From: Streptomyces sp. NBC_01571
Lineage (GTDB): Bacteria; Actinomycetota; Actinomycetes; Streptomycetales; Streptomycetaceae
Length of the DNA: 64,000 nt
Direction: 5' to 3'
NCBI RefSeq assembly: GCF_026339875.1
Contig: NZ_JAPEPZ010000001.1
Location: 620,001 to 684,000 of the forward strand
Numbering within the stretch: position 1 is the stretch's first letter; each line of letters starts with the position of its first letter. The notes under the pieces were generated by a model that did not search any database, was not told the DNA's origin, and saw nothing but the letters and a program-made list of their open reading frames with translations. Shown piece after piece: positions 36,570 through 45,451 of the stretch. A program made the position numbers and the translations under genes.

Positions 36570-36663
36570 CCCGATCACCACGGCTCCATGAATGCACCCA
36601 TCGTTCATGAACGTGAACACTCCCCCACCATCAGCCTCCCATGAAGGGCTGTGATCCCCCCTG

Positions 36664-38046
36664 ATGACCAGCCAACCTCTGACGCGCTCAACGGTGTTGC
36701 GCGCCGCGCTCACCACCTCGCTGCTCGCGCTCTCGGCCGGTGCCCTGACGGCGGCACCCGCCTCCGCCGCCACCGGTACGATCACGGGCCTCGCGGGCAA
36801 GTGCCTCGACGTGGCCGGCGCGAGCTCCGCGAACGGCACGGCCGTACAGCTCTACGACTGCAACGGGACCGCCGCCCAGCAGTGGACGGTCGGCTCCGAC
36901 GGGACGATACGGGCCCTCGGCAAGTGTCTTGACGTCACCGGCAACTCGACCGCGGACGGAGCCAGGCTCCAGCTCTGGGACTGCTCGGGCGGCGCGAACC
37001 AGAGGTGGACGGTCTCCGCGGCCCACGACATCGTCAATCCGCAGGCCGACAAGTGTGCCGACGTCACGGGCAACACCTCGGCGAACGGCGCCCCGATACA
37101 GATCTGGACCTGCACGGGCGGCGCCAACCAGAAGTGGACCGCGCCGGCCGCGGGCGGCGGCGGCACGAACCCCTCCGCGCCGATGGCCGTCGCCCCGTAC
37201 CTCTACAACGGCTGGGGCAGCCCGCCGAACCCCACCACCGTCATGAACGCCACCGGCGTCAAGTGGTTCACGCTGGCCTTCGTGCTCAGCAACGGCTACT
37301 GCAACCCGCAGTGGGACGGCAGCCGCGCCCTGACCGGCGGCGTCGACCAGCAGACGGTCAACACCGTGCGGGCAGCCGGCGGTGACATCATCCCGTCGTT
37401 CGGCGGCTACAGCGGCAACAAGCTGGAGAGCTCCTGCTCGAGTGCCGGAGAGCTCGCGGGCGCGTACCAGAAGGTCATCAACGCTTACGGACTCAAGGCC
37501 ATCGACATCGACATCGAGGCCGACGCCTACAGCAACACGACGGTCCAACAGCGCACCGTGGACGCGCTCAAGACCATCAAGGCCAACAACCCGGGCATCA
37601 AGGTGTACGTCACCATCGGAACCGGGCAGAACGGCCCCGACACGGGACTCATCAACCGGGCCGCGTCGTCCGGCCTGACCGTGGACAGCTGGACGATCAT
37701 GCCGTTCGACTTCGGTGGCGCCGGCCAGAACATGGGCACGCTCACCCTGCGGGCGGCCGAGGGCCTCAAGACGGCGCTCAAGAACGCCTACGGCTACAGC
37801 GACGACCAGGCGTACCGGGACCTGGGCATCTCCTCCATGAACGGGATCACCGACCAGAACGAGACGGTCACCGTCGCCGACTTCCAGACCATCCTCGGCT
37901 ACGCCCAGCAGCACCACCTGGCGCGACTGACCTTCTGGTCGGTCAACCGCGACCGCCCCTGCACGAGCGGCGTCGCCGACAGCTGCTCCGGAGTGGGCCA
38001 GCAGGACTGGGACTACACGCGTGTCCTCGCGAAGTACACCGGCTGA
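36664..38046 (+). CDS. Secreted GH18 chitinase with N-terminal ricin-type lectin domain
   Basis: A 460-residue exported protein. Signal peptide about 1-36 (ending PASAA). A ricin B beta-trefoil domain covers about 37-165, with three repeats of a GKCLDV...QxW pattern. A Gly-rich linker leads to a GH18 catalytic domain (about 178-460) with the active-site DxDxE motif at Asp281, Asp283, Glu285 (AIDIDIEAD). It should hydrolyse chitin or related beta-1,4-GlcNAc polymers outside the cell. ATG at 36664; the ribosome binding site is weak. It is the first of three closely spaced co-directional genes for ricin-lectin enzymes, under a promoter with a DasR-like box. Confidence 0.92.
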   Translation: MTSQPLTRSTVLRAALTTSLLALSAGALTAAPASAATGTITGLAGKCLDVAGASSANGTAVQLYDCNGTAAQQWTVGSDGTIRALGKCLDVTGNSTADGARLQLWDCSGGANQRWTVSAAHDIVNPQADKCADVTGNTSANGAPIQIWTCTGGANQKWTAPAAGGGGTNPSAPMAVAPYLYNGWGSPPNPTTVMNATGVKWFTLAFVLSNGYCNPQWDGSRALTGGVDQQTVNTVRAAGGDIIPSFGGYSGNKLESSCSSAGELAGAYQKVINAYGLKAIDIDIEADAYSNTTVQQRTVDALKTIKANNPGIKVYVTIGTGQNGPDTGLINRAASSGLTVDSWTIMPFDFGGAGQNMGTLTLRAAEGLKTALKNAYGYSDDQAYRDLGISSMNGITDQNETVTVADFQTILGYAQQHHLARLTFWSVNRDRPCTSGVADSCSGVGQQDWDYTRVLAKYTG

Positions 38047-38082
38047 CCCTCCCCACCCCCCCCACCAGCGCAGGAGAGCCCC

Positions 38083-40308
38083 GTGTTCAGATCAACAAGA
38101 CATTCCGGCGGCCGCCGGATACCGAAAGCGCTCACCGCGGTCGCCCTCGTGGCGACAACGGTCTCGGGCCTGTCGGTCGCCACGCAGGACAAGGCGACCG
38201 CCGCGACCGCCGCGGCCGCCGCGCTGCCCACCGGCTGGGCCACGGTCGTCAACGCCGCCAGCGGCAAGTGCGTCGACGCGCGTGCCGCCGCGACGGCGAA
38301 CGGCACCGCGGTCCAGCAGTACGCGTGCAACAGCAGCCAGGCCCAGCAGTGGCAGTTCGCGGCCACGTCCGGCGGTTACTCGCAGGTCGACAACCGGGCC
38401 GACGCCACCAAGGCGTGGGACGTCACCGATGTATCGGCGGCGGACAGCGCGCTGGTGCAGCTGTGGACGTACAGCGGCGGCAACAACCAGCAGTGGCAGG
38501 CGGTGGCCGATTCCGGCGGCGCCTACCACTTCGTCAACCGCAACAGCGGCAAGTGCCTGGACGTGCCCAGCGCGTCCACCGCGGACAGCGTGCAGCTCCA
38601 GCAGTACACGTGCAACGGCACCGCGGCCCAGTCGTTCTTCGTCAACCCCGTCGACGCGACGCCGCCGCCCGGGACCCCGGACCTCGGCCCGAACGTCACC
38701 GTCTTCGATCCGTCGACGCCCGCCGCGACGATCCAGAGCAGCCTCAACTCGGTGTTCTCGCAGCAGGAGACCAACCAGTTCGGCACCGCCCGGAAGGCCT
38801 TCCTCTTCAAGCCGGGCACCTACGACGCCAACGCCAATGTCGGCTTCTACACCCAGGTCGCCGGCCTCGGTCTCTCCCCCGACGACGTCAACATCCGCGG
38901 CTCGGTGCACGCCGAGGCCGACTGGTTCCAGGGCAACGCCACCCAGAACTTCTGGCGGTCGGCGGAGAACCTGTCGGTGACCCCGACCAACGGTTCGGAC
39001 CGCTGGGCGGTGTCGCAGGCCGCTCCGTACCGGCGGATGCATCTGCGCGGCAACCTCGCCCTGGACGACGGCGGTTGGTCCAGTGGCGGCTACATGGCCG
39101 ACACGAAGATCGACGGCCAGGTCAACTCGGGTTCGCAGCAGCAGTGGCTGTCGCGGAACACCGAGTGGGGCAGCTGGACCGGTTCCAACTGGAACATGGT
39201 CTTCGTCGGCTCCAGGAACGCCCCCGCCAACAGCTTCCCCAACCCGCCGTACACCACGGTCGCCCAGGCACCGGTCACCCGTGAGAAGCCGTTCCTCTAC
39301 GTCGACTCCGCGGGCGCGTGGAAGGTGTTCGTGCCCTCCGCACGCACCAACACCAGCGGCACCACGTGGAGTGCGGGTACCCCGGCGGGCGCGTCCCTGC
39401 CCCTCTCCGACTTCTTCATCGTGAAGCCGGGCGCGACGGCCGCGCAGATGAACGACGCGCTCGCCCAGGGCAAGGACCTGCTGGTGACGCCCGGGGTCTA
39501 TCACCTCGACCAGACACTGAAGGTGACCCGGCCCGACACCGTCGTCCTGGGCCTCGGCCTGGCCACGCTCATCCCCGACAACGGCATCACGGCGATGACG
39601 GTCGCGGACGTGGACGGGATCCAGCTGGCGGGTCTGCTGATCGACGCCGGGGCCACCAACTCCGCCCAGCTCGTGGAGATGGGACCGAGCGGCTCCTCCG
39701 CCGACCACAGCGCCGACCCCAGTTCTCTGCACGACGTCTTCTTCCGCATCGGCGGCGCGGGCGTCGGAAAGGCCACCACCAGCCTGACCATCAACAGTGA
39801 CGACGTCATCGGCGACCACCTCTGGCTGTGGCGCGCCGACCACGGCAGCGGTGTGGGCTGGACCAGCAACACCGCCGACACCGGCCTCGTCGTCAACGGC
39901 GACGACGTGACGATGTACGGCCTCTTCGTCGAGCACTACCAGAAGTACCAGACCATCTGGAACGGCAACGGTGGCCGCACCTACTTCTACCAGAACGAGA
40001 TGCCGTACGACCCGCCCAACCAGGGCGCCTGGATGAACGGCTCCACCCAGGGCTACGCCGCCTACAAGGTGGCGAACTCGGTGACGAGTCACCAGGTCTA
40101 CGGATTCGGCAGCTACTGCTACTTCAACGTCAACTCGTCCGTCGCCGCCGAGCACGCCATCGAGGCGCCGAACAACGCGAACGTGAAGTTCAAGGACATG
40201 GTGACGGTCTCCCTGGGGGGCACGGGCACGATCCGGCATGTCATCAACGACCGGGGCGGGCCGTCCGACTCCGCCACGAACGTCGCCAACCTCGTCAGCT
40301 ACCCGTGA
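38083..40308 (+). CDS. Secreted ricin-lectin protein with right-handed beta-helix domain
   Basis: A 741-residue exported protein. Signal peptide about 1-42. A ricin B lectin domain at about 50-200 is very similar in repeats to that of the ThuA-like protein two genes on (KCVDARAAATANGTA). Residues about 215-741 look like a right-handed parallel beta-helix related to GH55-type beta-1,3-glucanases and to Streptomyces proteins often mislabelled adenylyl cyclase; I see no cyclase domain. Segments FKPGTYDANANVGFYTQVAG and HLWLWRADHGSGVGW are characteristic. Starts with GTG, AGGAGAG ribosome binding site, 36 bases after the chitinase stop. Probable glycan hydrolase; specificity unknown. Confidence 0.8.
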   Translation: MFRSTRHSGGRRIPKALTAVALVATTVSGLSVATQDKATAATAAAAALPTGWATVVNAASGKCVDARAAATANGTAVQQYACNSSQAQQWQFAATSGGYSQVDNRADATKAWDVTDVSAADSALVQLWTYSGGNNQQWQAVADSGGAYHFVNRNSGKCLDVPSASTADSVQLQQYTCNGTAAQSFFVNPVDATPPPGTPDLGPNVTVFDPSTPAATIQSSLNSVFSQQETNQFGTARKAFLFKPGTYDANANVGFYTQVAGLGLSPDDVNIRGSVHAEADWFQGNATQNFWRSAENLSVTPTNGSDRWAVSQAAPYRRMHLRGNLALDDGGWSSGGYMADTKIDGQVNSGSQQQWLSRNTEWGSWTGSNWNMVFVGSRNAPANSFPNPPYTTVAQAPVTREKPFLYVDSAGAWKVFVPSARTNTSGTTWSAGTPAGASLPLSDFFIVKPGATAAQMNDALAQGKDLLVTPGVYHLDQTLKVTRPDTVVLGLGLATLIPDNGITAMTVADVDGIQLAGLLIDAGATNSAQLVEMGPSGSSADHSADPSSLHDVFFRIGGAGVGKATTSLTINSDDVIGDHLWLWRADHGSGVGWTSNTADTGLVVNGDDVTMYGLFVEHYQKYQTIWNGNGGRTYFYQNEMPYDPPNQGAWMNGSTQGYAAYKVANSVTSHQVYGFGSYCYFNVNSSVAAEHAIEAPNNANVKFKDMVTVSLGGTGTIRHVINDRGGPSDSATNVANLVSYP

Positions 40309-40334
40309 CCCGCTCAGAGGGGACTGATCAGCCG

Positions 40335-41627
40335 ATGCACACCACCAGATCCGGACCGACACGCGTGGTCCTGCGGGTCCTTCTGCTGCTGGCGACACTG
40401 CTCGCCGTGGTGGCTCCGCCCGCCGCCCAGGCGAGCACGACGGCGACCCCGTTCAAGGTACTGGCGCTCTACAGCGGCACCTGGGACGCGGCCCACATCG
40501 ACTTCGAGAAGGAGGCGAACGACTGGTTCCCCAAGCAGGCCGCGGCCAACGGCTTCACCTACACGTCCAGCAACAACTGGGACCTGCTCAGCAACGGCGG
40601 CGTCAACGCCTATCAAGTCGTGCTGTTCCTCGACGACCTGCCGCAGACGTCGGCCCAACGGACCGGCTTCGAGCAGTACATGCGCAACGGCGGCGCCTGG
40701 ATGGGCTTCCATGTCTCGGCCTTCACGACCAGTGCGTCGGACTGGCCGTGGTACCACAACCAGTTCCTCGGCAGCGGGAACTTCCAGTCGAACACCTGGG
40801 GCCCGACCACAGCGGTCCTGAAGGTCGAGGACCGTACGCACCCGGCCACCAAGAACCTGCCGGCCACGTTCACCTCGGCGGTCAGCGAGTGGTACAGCTG
40901 GTCCAACGACCTGCGGCAGAACCCGGACATCAAGATCCTGGCGTCCGTCGACCCCAGCAGCTTCCCACTGGGCACGGATCCCAACCAGAGCTGGTACAGC
41001 GGCTATTACCCGATCCTGTGGACCAACACCAAGTACAAGATGTTGTACGCGAACTTCGGTCACAACGCGATGGACTACTCGACCAACACCCGTCTGTCGT
41101 CGACGTTCGCGAGTGAGACGCAGAACCGGTTCGTGCTGGACGGCCTGAAGTGGCTGGGCGGGGCCGACAACACGACCCCGCCGGCGGACTCGATCTCCGA
41201 GACCGCCTGGTACTCGCTGACCAACGCCGGAAACGGCACGTGTGTGGACGCACGCGCGGCCGCCACGGCGAACGGGACCGCGATCCAGCAGTACGCCTGC
41301 AACGGCACCCAGGCACAGCAGTTCCAGTTCCGTTCGACCGACGGCGGCTACCGGCAGGCCGGCATCCGCGGCAACCCGCAGCAGGTCATCGACGTGACCG
41401 ATGTCTCGACCGCCGACAACGCACCACTGCAGCTGTGGAGTTACGGGGGCGGGCAGAACCAGCAATGGCTGCCCGTCAAGGAGAGCACCGGGCGCTACCA
41501 CTTCAGCGCCCGGCACAGCGGGAAGTGCCTGACGGCGGCGAGCGCCGCGACGAACAGCGTGCAGCTCACCCAGCGCACCTGCGACGGCTCGTCCGCGCAG
41601 AGCTTCACGCTCACCGCACAGCCCTGA
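40335..41627 (+). CDS. Secreted ThuA-like protein with C-terminal ricin-type lectin domain
   Basis: A 430-residue exported protein. Signal peptide about 1-33 (ending AAQAS). Residues about 38-270 are a ThuA-like domain, a class I glutamine amidotransferase-like fold seen in trehalose-utilisation and sugar-processing proteins. After a linker comes a ricin B lectin domain (about 285-430) with the CVDARAAATANGTA repeat also present in the preceding gene product. ATG at 40335 has a GAGGGGA ribosome binding site and lies 26 bases after the previous stop, so the gene is in the same operon. Enzymatic activity of secreted ThuA domains is not established. Confidence 0.87.
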   Translation: MHTTRSGPTRVVLRVLLLLATLLAVVAPPAAQASTTATPFKVLALYSGTWDAAHIDFEKEANDWFPKQAAANGFTYTSSNNWDLLSNGGVNAYQVVLFLDDLPQTSAQRTGFEQYMRNGGAWMGFHVSAFTTSASDWPWYHNQFLGSGNFQSNTWGPTTAVLKVEDRTHPATKNLPATFTSAVSEWYSWSNDLRQNPDIKILASVDPSSFPLGTDPNQSWYSGYYPILWTNTKYKMLYANFGHNAMDYSTNTRLSSTFASETQNRFVLDGLKWLGGADNTTPPADSISETAWYSLTNAGNGTCVDARAAATANGTAIQQYACNGTQAQQFQFRSTDGGYRQAGIRGNPQQVIDVTDVSTADNAPLQLWSYGGGQNQQWLPVKESTGRYHFSARHSGKCLTAASAATNSVQLTQRTCDGSSAQSFTLTAQP

Positions 41628-41641
41628 CCGACCGGCACAAG

Positions 41642-41685
41642 GGTGCCCCTGTCCCACCGCCCTCCGGCGGCGGGACAGGGGCACC
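41642..41685 (+). terminator. Intrinsic terminator of the ricin-lectin operon
   Basis: A 20-base stem with a single mismatch (arms 41642-41661 and 41666-41685, core GGTGCCCCTGTCCC) and a four-base loop, 14 bases after the ThuA-like stop. The following 280 bases up to the CsbD-like gene hold nothing recognisable. Confidence 0.9.
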
Positions 41686-41967
41686 GCTGTGTGCGTCGGT
41701 GCGGCGTGCACGCGGAATGGACGGCGAGAGCCGGGGCACACGCCCAGAGGAGCCTCGTCGCCCCCATCCCCGTGGCGGCGAGGTTCCGCATCAGGACGCG
41801 GTGACCGGGGAAGCGTGGTACGCATCGGCGGAGCCGGACCTCGAGGGCCACTGGACCGCTTGCGCGGCGCCGGTTTGCGTCACCCGCCCAGCGGCCACAC
41901 GGTGAAGAAAGGTGCGTCGCCCCTACGGGAACGCACTCGTCGGCGATTCGGGAAGAAGGCGGTCGTG

Positions 41968-42144
41968 ATGTTCAAGGGAAACGCCAGGACGCAACAGATC
42001 ACGGGCAGGATGCGGGAGACCCTGGGAAAGGCCCTGGGAGACAAATCCATGCAGCGGAAGGGCCGCAACGAACAGTTGCGGGGCAAGGCGCATGAGATGA
42101 CCGGAAAGGCAGCGGACCGCATGCGCAAGCGGACCAAGCACTGA
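41968..42144 (+). CDS. CsbD-family small stress protein
   Basis: A 58-residue, very charged protein with the CsbD-like pattern of Gly-Lys-Ala/Gly-Lys-containing amphipathic repeats (QITGRMRETLGKALGD, LRGKAHEMTGKAADR). CsbD proteins are general-stress proteins of unknown mechanism. The ATG at 41968 has an AGAAGG ribosome binding site. A longer frame upstream lacks coding character. It heads a group of small stress/membrane genes. Confidence 0.82.
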   Translation: MFKGNARTQQITGRMRETLGKALGDKSMQRKGRNEQLRGKAHEMTGKAADRMRKRTKH

Positions 42145-42220
42145 AAGCCGAGCCGGCGGGCGACGAAGCCACCGCCGCGTCCGGCGGGGGTCAGGGCGTC
42201 GTCCGGGACTGCGCACGGCG

Positions 42221-42315
42221 CCCCGCCCCGCCCCGCCCCGCCGAGGACATGACGCCCCGCCCTGACCGGAACGGTCGGTCCCGGGCGGATCCCGGGGCGG
42301 ATCCCGGGGCGGATC
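42221..42315. repeat. Two short tandem repeats upstream of the iron-permease-like gene
   Basis: CCCCG is repeated four times at 42221-42240, and a 12-base unit CGGATCCCGGGG is repeated 2.5 times at 42286-42315. Both lie in the leader region of the gene at 42343. Confidence 0.85.
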
Positions 42316-42342
42316 GAAACCCCGCGACGGAGAGCACAGAGG

Positions 42343-42714
42343 ATGATGACCATCGAGCACCCCGCGGACCGCGGCGGCGACGAACGCGGAAGATTCGAAC
42401 GGTTCGCCGAGTCCGCGTCGAAATTCACCAGCTCACCGGTCTTCTTCGTGTTCTGCCTCGCGCTGGTCTCCCTCACCGTCGCGCTCCACGTCGCCGGTGT
42501 CGAAGTGACATGGCTCCTCTTCGCCGGCGAATCCATGACGGCGGTGACCCTCATGCTCCTCGCCCTGCTGAAGAACTCGGAACTCCGGGCGGACCGAGCG
42601 ATCCAGCGCAAGCTGGACGCCATCGCTGCCGCCCTGCTCGAGGCGCAGGAAGGCACCCCCGGCAAGGCCCACGAGAACCTCAGGGACGTCATTCGGCTGG
42701 AGGACGAGATCTGA
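42343..42714 (+). CDS. Low-affinity iron permease-family small membrane protein
   Basis: A 123-residue protein with two membrane helices (about 32-50 and 56-76), resembling the bacterial low-affinity iron permease family (PF04120). The pattern FERFAESASKFTSSP and the C-terminal IQRKLDAIAAALLEA are typical. Two adjacent ATGs at 42343 and 42346 are both possible starts; the GAGG motif fits the second slightly better. Iron transport has not been shown for most bacterial members, so the name is a family label. Confidence 0.85.
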   Translation: MMTIEHPADRGGDERGRFERFAESASKFTSSPVFFVFCLALVSLTVALHVAGVEVTWLLFAGESMTAVTLMLLALLKNSELRADRAIQRKLDAIAAALLEAQEGTPGKAHENLRDVIRLEDEI

Positions 42715-42809
42715 GAGGCGCACCCGCGCCTCTCGGATCTCTCACGGTTTTCTCCGTTCTCACCAAGGGCGTCGAGCCGCTTGGTGACACGCCGCGCGGG
42801 AGCGCGACG

Positions 42810-42965
42810 TCACCAGTAGTGTCGACGGCCGCCGACCGCGTGTCCGATGCCTCCCAGAATCCACAGAACGACTCCGATGATCACCAGGATGACCCCGATG
42901 GTCCATAGAATGCTGATGCCTGCCACGAGGCCGATGACGAGCAGAATAACTCCGAGGATGATCAT
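42810..42965 (-). CDS. DUF6131-like 51-residue membrane protein
   Basis: A very small protein almost entirely made of two hydrophobic helices (MIILGVILLVIGLVAGIS; ILVIIGVVLWILGGIG) with a short basic/aromatic tail GGRRHYW. It matches a family widespread in actinobacteria as hypothetical membrane proteins. ATG at 42965 has a perfect GGAGGAAAAG ribosome binding site. Function unknown. Confidence 0.85.
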   Translation of the reverse strand: MIILGVILLVIGLVAGISILWTIGVILVIIGVVLWILGGIGHAVGGRRHYW

Positions 42966-43077
42966 CTTTTCCTCCGGTCGGGGAGCTTGACCCCCTACGC
43001 GCCGAGTCCCCGGAAATATTCGGCCGCAAACACGGAGGCGATCCGGTCGGCGGGAGCCGCCGGACCGGCGCGGTCCG

Positions 43078-44184
43078 TCAGGGCCGGCGGTCCTCGGCCG
43101 GGAGTTCCAGGCGCAGTTCGTAGCCGCCGTCCGCGGTGGGGCCGGCGGTGACGGTGCCACCCAGGAGTGCCGCGCGCTGGCGCAGGCCCACCAGTCCGTG
43201 GTGAGCGCTGGGAAGCGGGAGCGGGGGGTGGGTCGGCGCGGTGTTGGTGACCGTGGCCCGTACGGCGCCGTCGTGGTGGCGGATGTGAACCGTCGCGGTG
43301 GTTCCGGGGGCGTGCTTGCGTGCGTTGGTCAGCGCTTCCTGGACGGTGCGGTAGATGGCACGCTGCACGGTGGGCGGCAGGTCGTCGGGCACGTCGGTCT
43401 GCAGCTCGGTCTCGATACCGCTGTTGTCGACCAGCCGTTCGAGGTCTGCCAGGGACGGCTGCGGTGTCAGCTCCGTGGGGCGCCCTCCGGAGGCGCGCAG
43501 AACGCTGACCATGTGCCGCAGCTCGTCCAGTGTCTGGACGCTCAGCCGCCGGATCGTGGCGGCGGCCTCCTTGACGTCGGCGTCCTGGGTACCGACCTGG
43601 AGCGCTCCCGCCCGCACCGCGATCAGGCTGACCTGGTGGGAGACCACGTCGTGCATCTCCCGGGCGAGCTGTGCGCGCTCCTTGGCCAGCACACTCTGCG
43701 CGGTCAGCAGCCGCTTGTGGTCGCGCGCCTCGGAGATCTCGGCGAGTTGCCGCGACAGGTCACGCCGGGCTTGGACGAGTTGGCCGAGGAAGACGGGGGC
43801 GGCCGCCGTCGCCGCGGTGTAACCCAGAGTGATCACGGTCGCCGTCTTCGTGAAGTCGTAGCTCAGTGACGGCCAACTGGTCATGTCACAGATCGTGAAC
43901 ATCGTGACACAGAAGGCGAGCGCGGTGCGATGCCGGGTGAACGAGGCGAGGGTGTACAGCGCGGCCAGCGCGGCGAAGACGGCGTCGGAGACCAGGACCG
44001 CGGGCAGCGTGAGCAGAAAGGTGAGCAACGGCCGGCGACGCCTCAGAAAGAGGGAGAAGGCGGCGACCAGGGCGCAGGACAGCCGGAGTGGCTCGTCGAT
44101 GTGGACCTTGACCCAGACGTCGAGGAGCGAGGCGGCTACGAGGGCGGCGTCCAACAGCGGTGCGCGCAGCCGGCCGAGGTTCAT
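43078..44184 (-). CDS. NarL-type sensor histidine kinase
   Basis: A 368-residue membrane kinase. Four to five hydrophobic helices lie in residues 10-135, a coiled coil follows, then a HisKA_3 domain with phospho-acceptor His178 (LAREMHDVVSH) and a degenerate HATPase domain (N-box EALTNARKHAPG; the GL-rich G2 region GLVGLRQRAALLGG). The ATG overlaps the response-regulator stop by four bases (ATGA). It belongs to the DesK/NarX-like group with no large extracellular sensor, so it probably senses membrane or envelope state. Confidence 0.92.
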   Translation of the reverse strand: MNLGRLRAPLLDAALVAASLLDVWVKVHIDEPLRLSCALVAAFSLFLRRRRPLLTFLLTLPAVLVSDAVFAALAALYTLASFTRHRTALAFCVTMFTICDMTSWPSLSYDFTKTATVITLGYTAATAAAPVFLGQLVQARRDLSRQLAEISEARDHKRLLTAQSVLAKERAQLAREMHDVVSHQVSLIAVRAGALQVGTQDADVKEAAATIRRLSVQTLDELRHMVSVLRASGGRPTELTPQPSLADLERLVDNSGIETELQTDVPDDLPPTVQRAIYRTVQEALTNARKHAPGTTATVHIRHHDGAVRATVTNTAPTHPPLPLPSAHHGLVGLRQRAALLGGTVTAGPTADGGYELRLELPAEDRRP

Positions 44185-44846
44185 CCCCGCCCCTCGCCCC
44201 GCGGCTCCTTGAGGAGGCCGGCCCGCTCGGCGAGCAGGGCGGCCTGGACACGGCCGTCCACCTCGAGCTTGCCGAGGATCGCGCTCACGTGGTCCTTGAC
44301 CGTGCCGGTACTGAGGTGCATGCGCGTGCCGATGTCGGCGTTGGACAGCCCCTCGGCGATGAGGACGAGCACGTCCCGTTCGCGGTCGGTCAGCCGGGCG
44401 AGGCTGTGGGCCGCGGTTTCCCGGGGGCCCGCGTTCAGGTAGCCGTCCACGACCGTCCGGGTGACCTTGGACGACAGGACGGTGCCGCCGTCGGCCAGTG
44501 TCCGCACCAGGAAGGGGAGCTCCTCCGGGTCGGTGTCCTTGAGGAGGAAACCGGCCGCGCCCGAGCGGAGTGCCGTCGCGACGTATTCGTCCATGTCGAA
44601 CGTCGTGAGCATGGCCACCACCGGGGGGTGGGGCAGCCGACGGAGGCCGGCGAGGACGGTGAGGCCGTCGACGTCGGGCATCCGGATGTCGAGAAGTACC
44701 ACGTCAGGGCGTATGTCCTGGGCCGTCTGCAGGGCCTGGCCGCCGGGAACCGCGGCCGCGACCTCGATGTCCTGCGCCGCGTCGAGGATGTGCTGAAAAC
44801 CCGTTCGGATCATGGCCTCGTCGTCGACCACCAATACCCGGATCAC
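44181..44846 (-). CDS. NarL/LuxR-type response regulator
   Basis: A 221-residue regulator with a receiver domain (phospho-acceptor Asp53 in LLDIRMPD, conserved Lys in LLKDTD) and a C-terminal LuxR helix-turn-helix (LTDRERDVLVLIAEGLSNADI). It is the cognate partner of the kinase gene that overlaps its stop. The GTG at 44846 with a GGAG ribosome binding site is used because the receiver domain starts there (IRVLVVDDE); upstream residues have no family match. Target genes are unknown. Confidence 0.92.
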   Translation of the reverse strand: MIRVLVVDDEAMIRTGFQHILDAAQDIEVAAAVPGGQALQTAQDIRPDVVLLDIRMPDVDGLTVLAGLRRLPHPPVVAMLTTFDMDEYVATALRSGAAGFLLKDTDPEELPFLVRTLADGGTVLSSKVTRTVVDGYLNAGPRETAAHSLARLTDRERDVLVLIAEGLSNADIGTRMHLSTGTVKDHVSAILGKLEVDGRVQAALLAERAGLLKEPRGEGRG

Positions 44847-45020
44847 AGGTGCTCCACTCGCCGCCGGACCACTGTCCGATTCGTACCACGCCGAGCACGT
44901 GCCGCGGCTGTCCGACACCGGATCCGGCCAGGCGGCGGGGAGTGCGCCAGCCAGTCGGCGGGGCGGTTCCGGACACCTGCCGGATGTCCGCTGCGGGCGG
45001 CGTCTTCGACTCTGGAGCGT

Positions 45021-45440
45021 ATGACGCGCGACGTGGCGGAGGTCGTACCGCCCGGGGCGGCGCCCGCAGTGCGGGCATCCGCCTCTCCCTGTCGTGCGCC
45101 GTCGCCGTACCCCTTCGGCCCACCGTCGCCGTTCCCACTCCGCTCACCTTCGCCGCCCTCCCTCGGGCCGCCGCCGTCTCCCTTCGGGCCGCCGTCGCCG
45201 TCACCCTTCGGCCCGTCCTGGACAGGACGGCTGATCGGCCTGGACCTGGCCCGCGGCCTGGCGGTGGTCTTCGGACGGAGGCCGCTGGAATGCCCGCTGC
45301 ACACCGCCACGACGGCCGCCCGCCGGATCGGCCGAGCGCCGGTGGACGGCCGGAACCCCGCTGACGCGGCACGACCTCCCGACGGCACCCGCGGTGTTCG
45401 ACGAACTCACACCATCCGGCGCCCGCGCCGGGCCAGTTAG
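45021..45440 (+). pseudogene. N-terminal fragment of a DUF418-type membrane protein with Pro-rich leader
   Basis: From an ATG at 45021 (TGGAG ribosome binding site) the frame encodes a repetitive Pro/Ser/Phe-rich leader with repeats of a SPxPFGPP type. It then reads GRLIGLDLARGLAVVFG, the signature start of DUF418/DUF1624 acyltransferase-like membrane proteins. After that the family match stops abruptly and no membrane helices follow. The gene is therefore truncated, probably by a deletion just after 45270. Confidence 0.55.
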
Positions 45441-45451
45441 GAGGTACGCCG

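Larger units (their letters stand above)
35928..36663. other. Divergent intergenic region with regulatory signals
   Basis: 736 bases between the KAS III start and the chitinase start. Less GC-rich than its surroundings. It contains a long-spaced inverted repeat (36019-36063), a promoter with a DasR-like box (36541-36569) and a perfect 12-base palindrome CGTTCATGAACG at 36602-36613. Open frames across it lack ribosome binding sites and coding character. Confidence 0.6.

Noticed and set aside
38083..40308. Adenylyl cyclase
   Set aside because: No cyclase motifs; the sequence is a lectin plus beta-helix protein.
38092..40398. 768-codon minus-strand frame
   Set aside because: Antisense to the ricin/beta-helix gene; no recognisable domain and unnatural composition.
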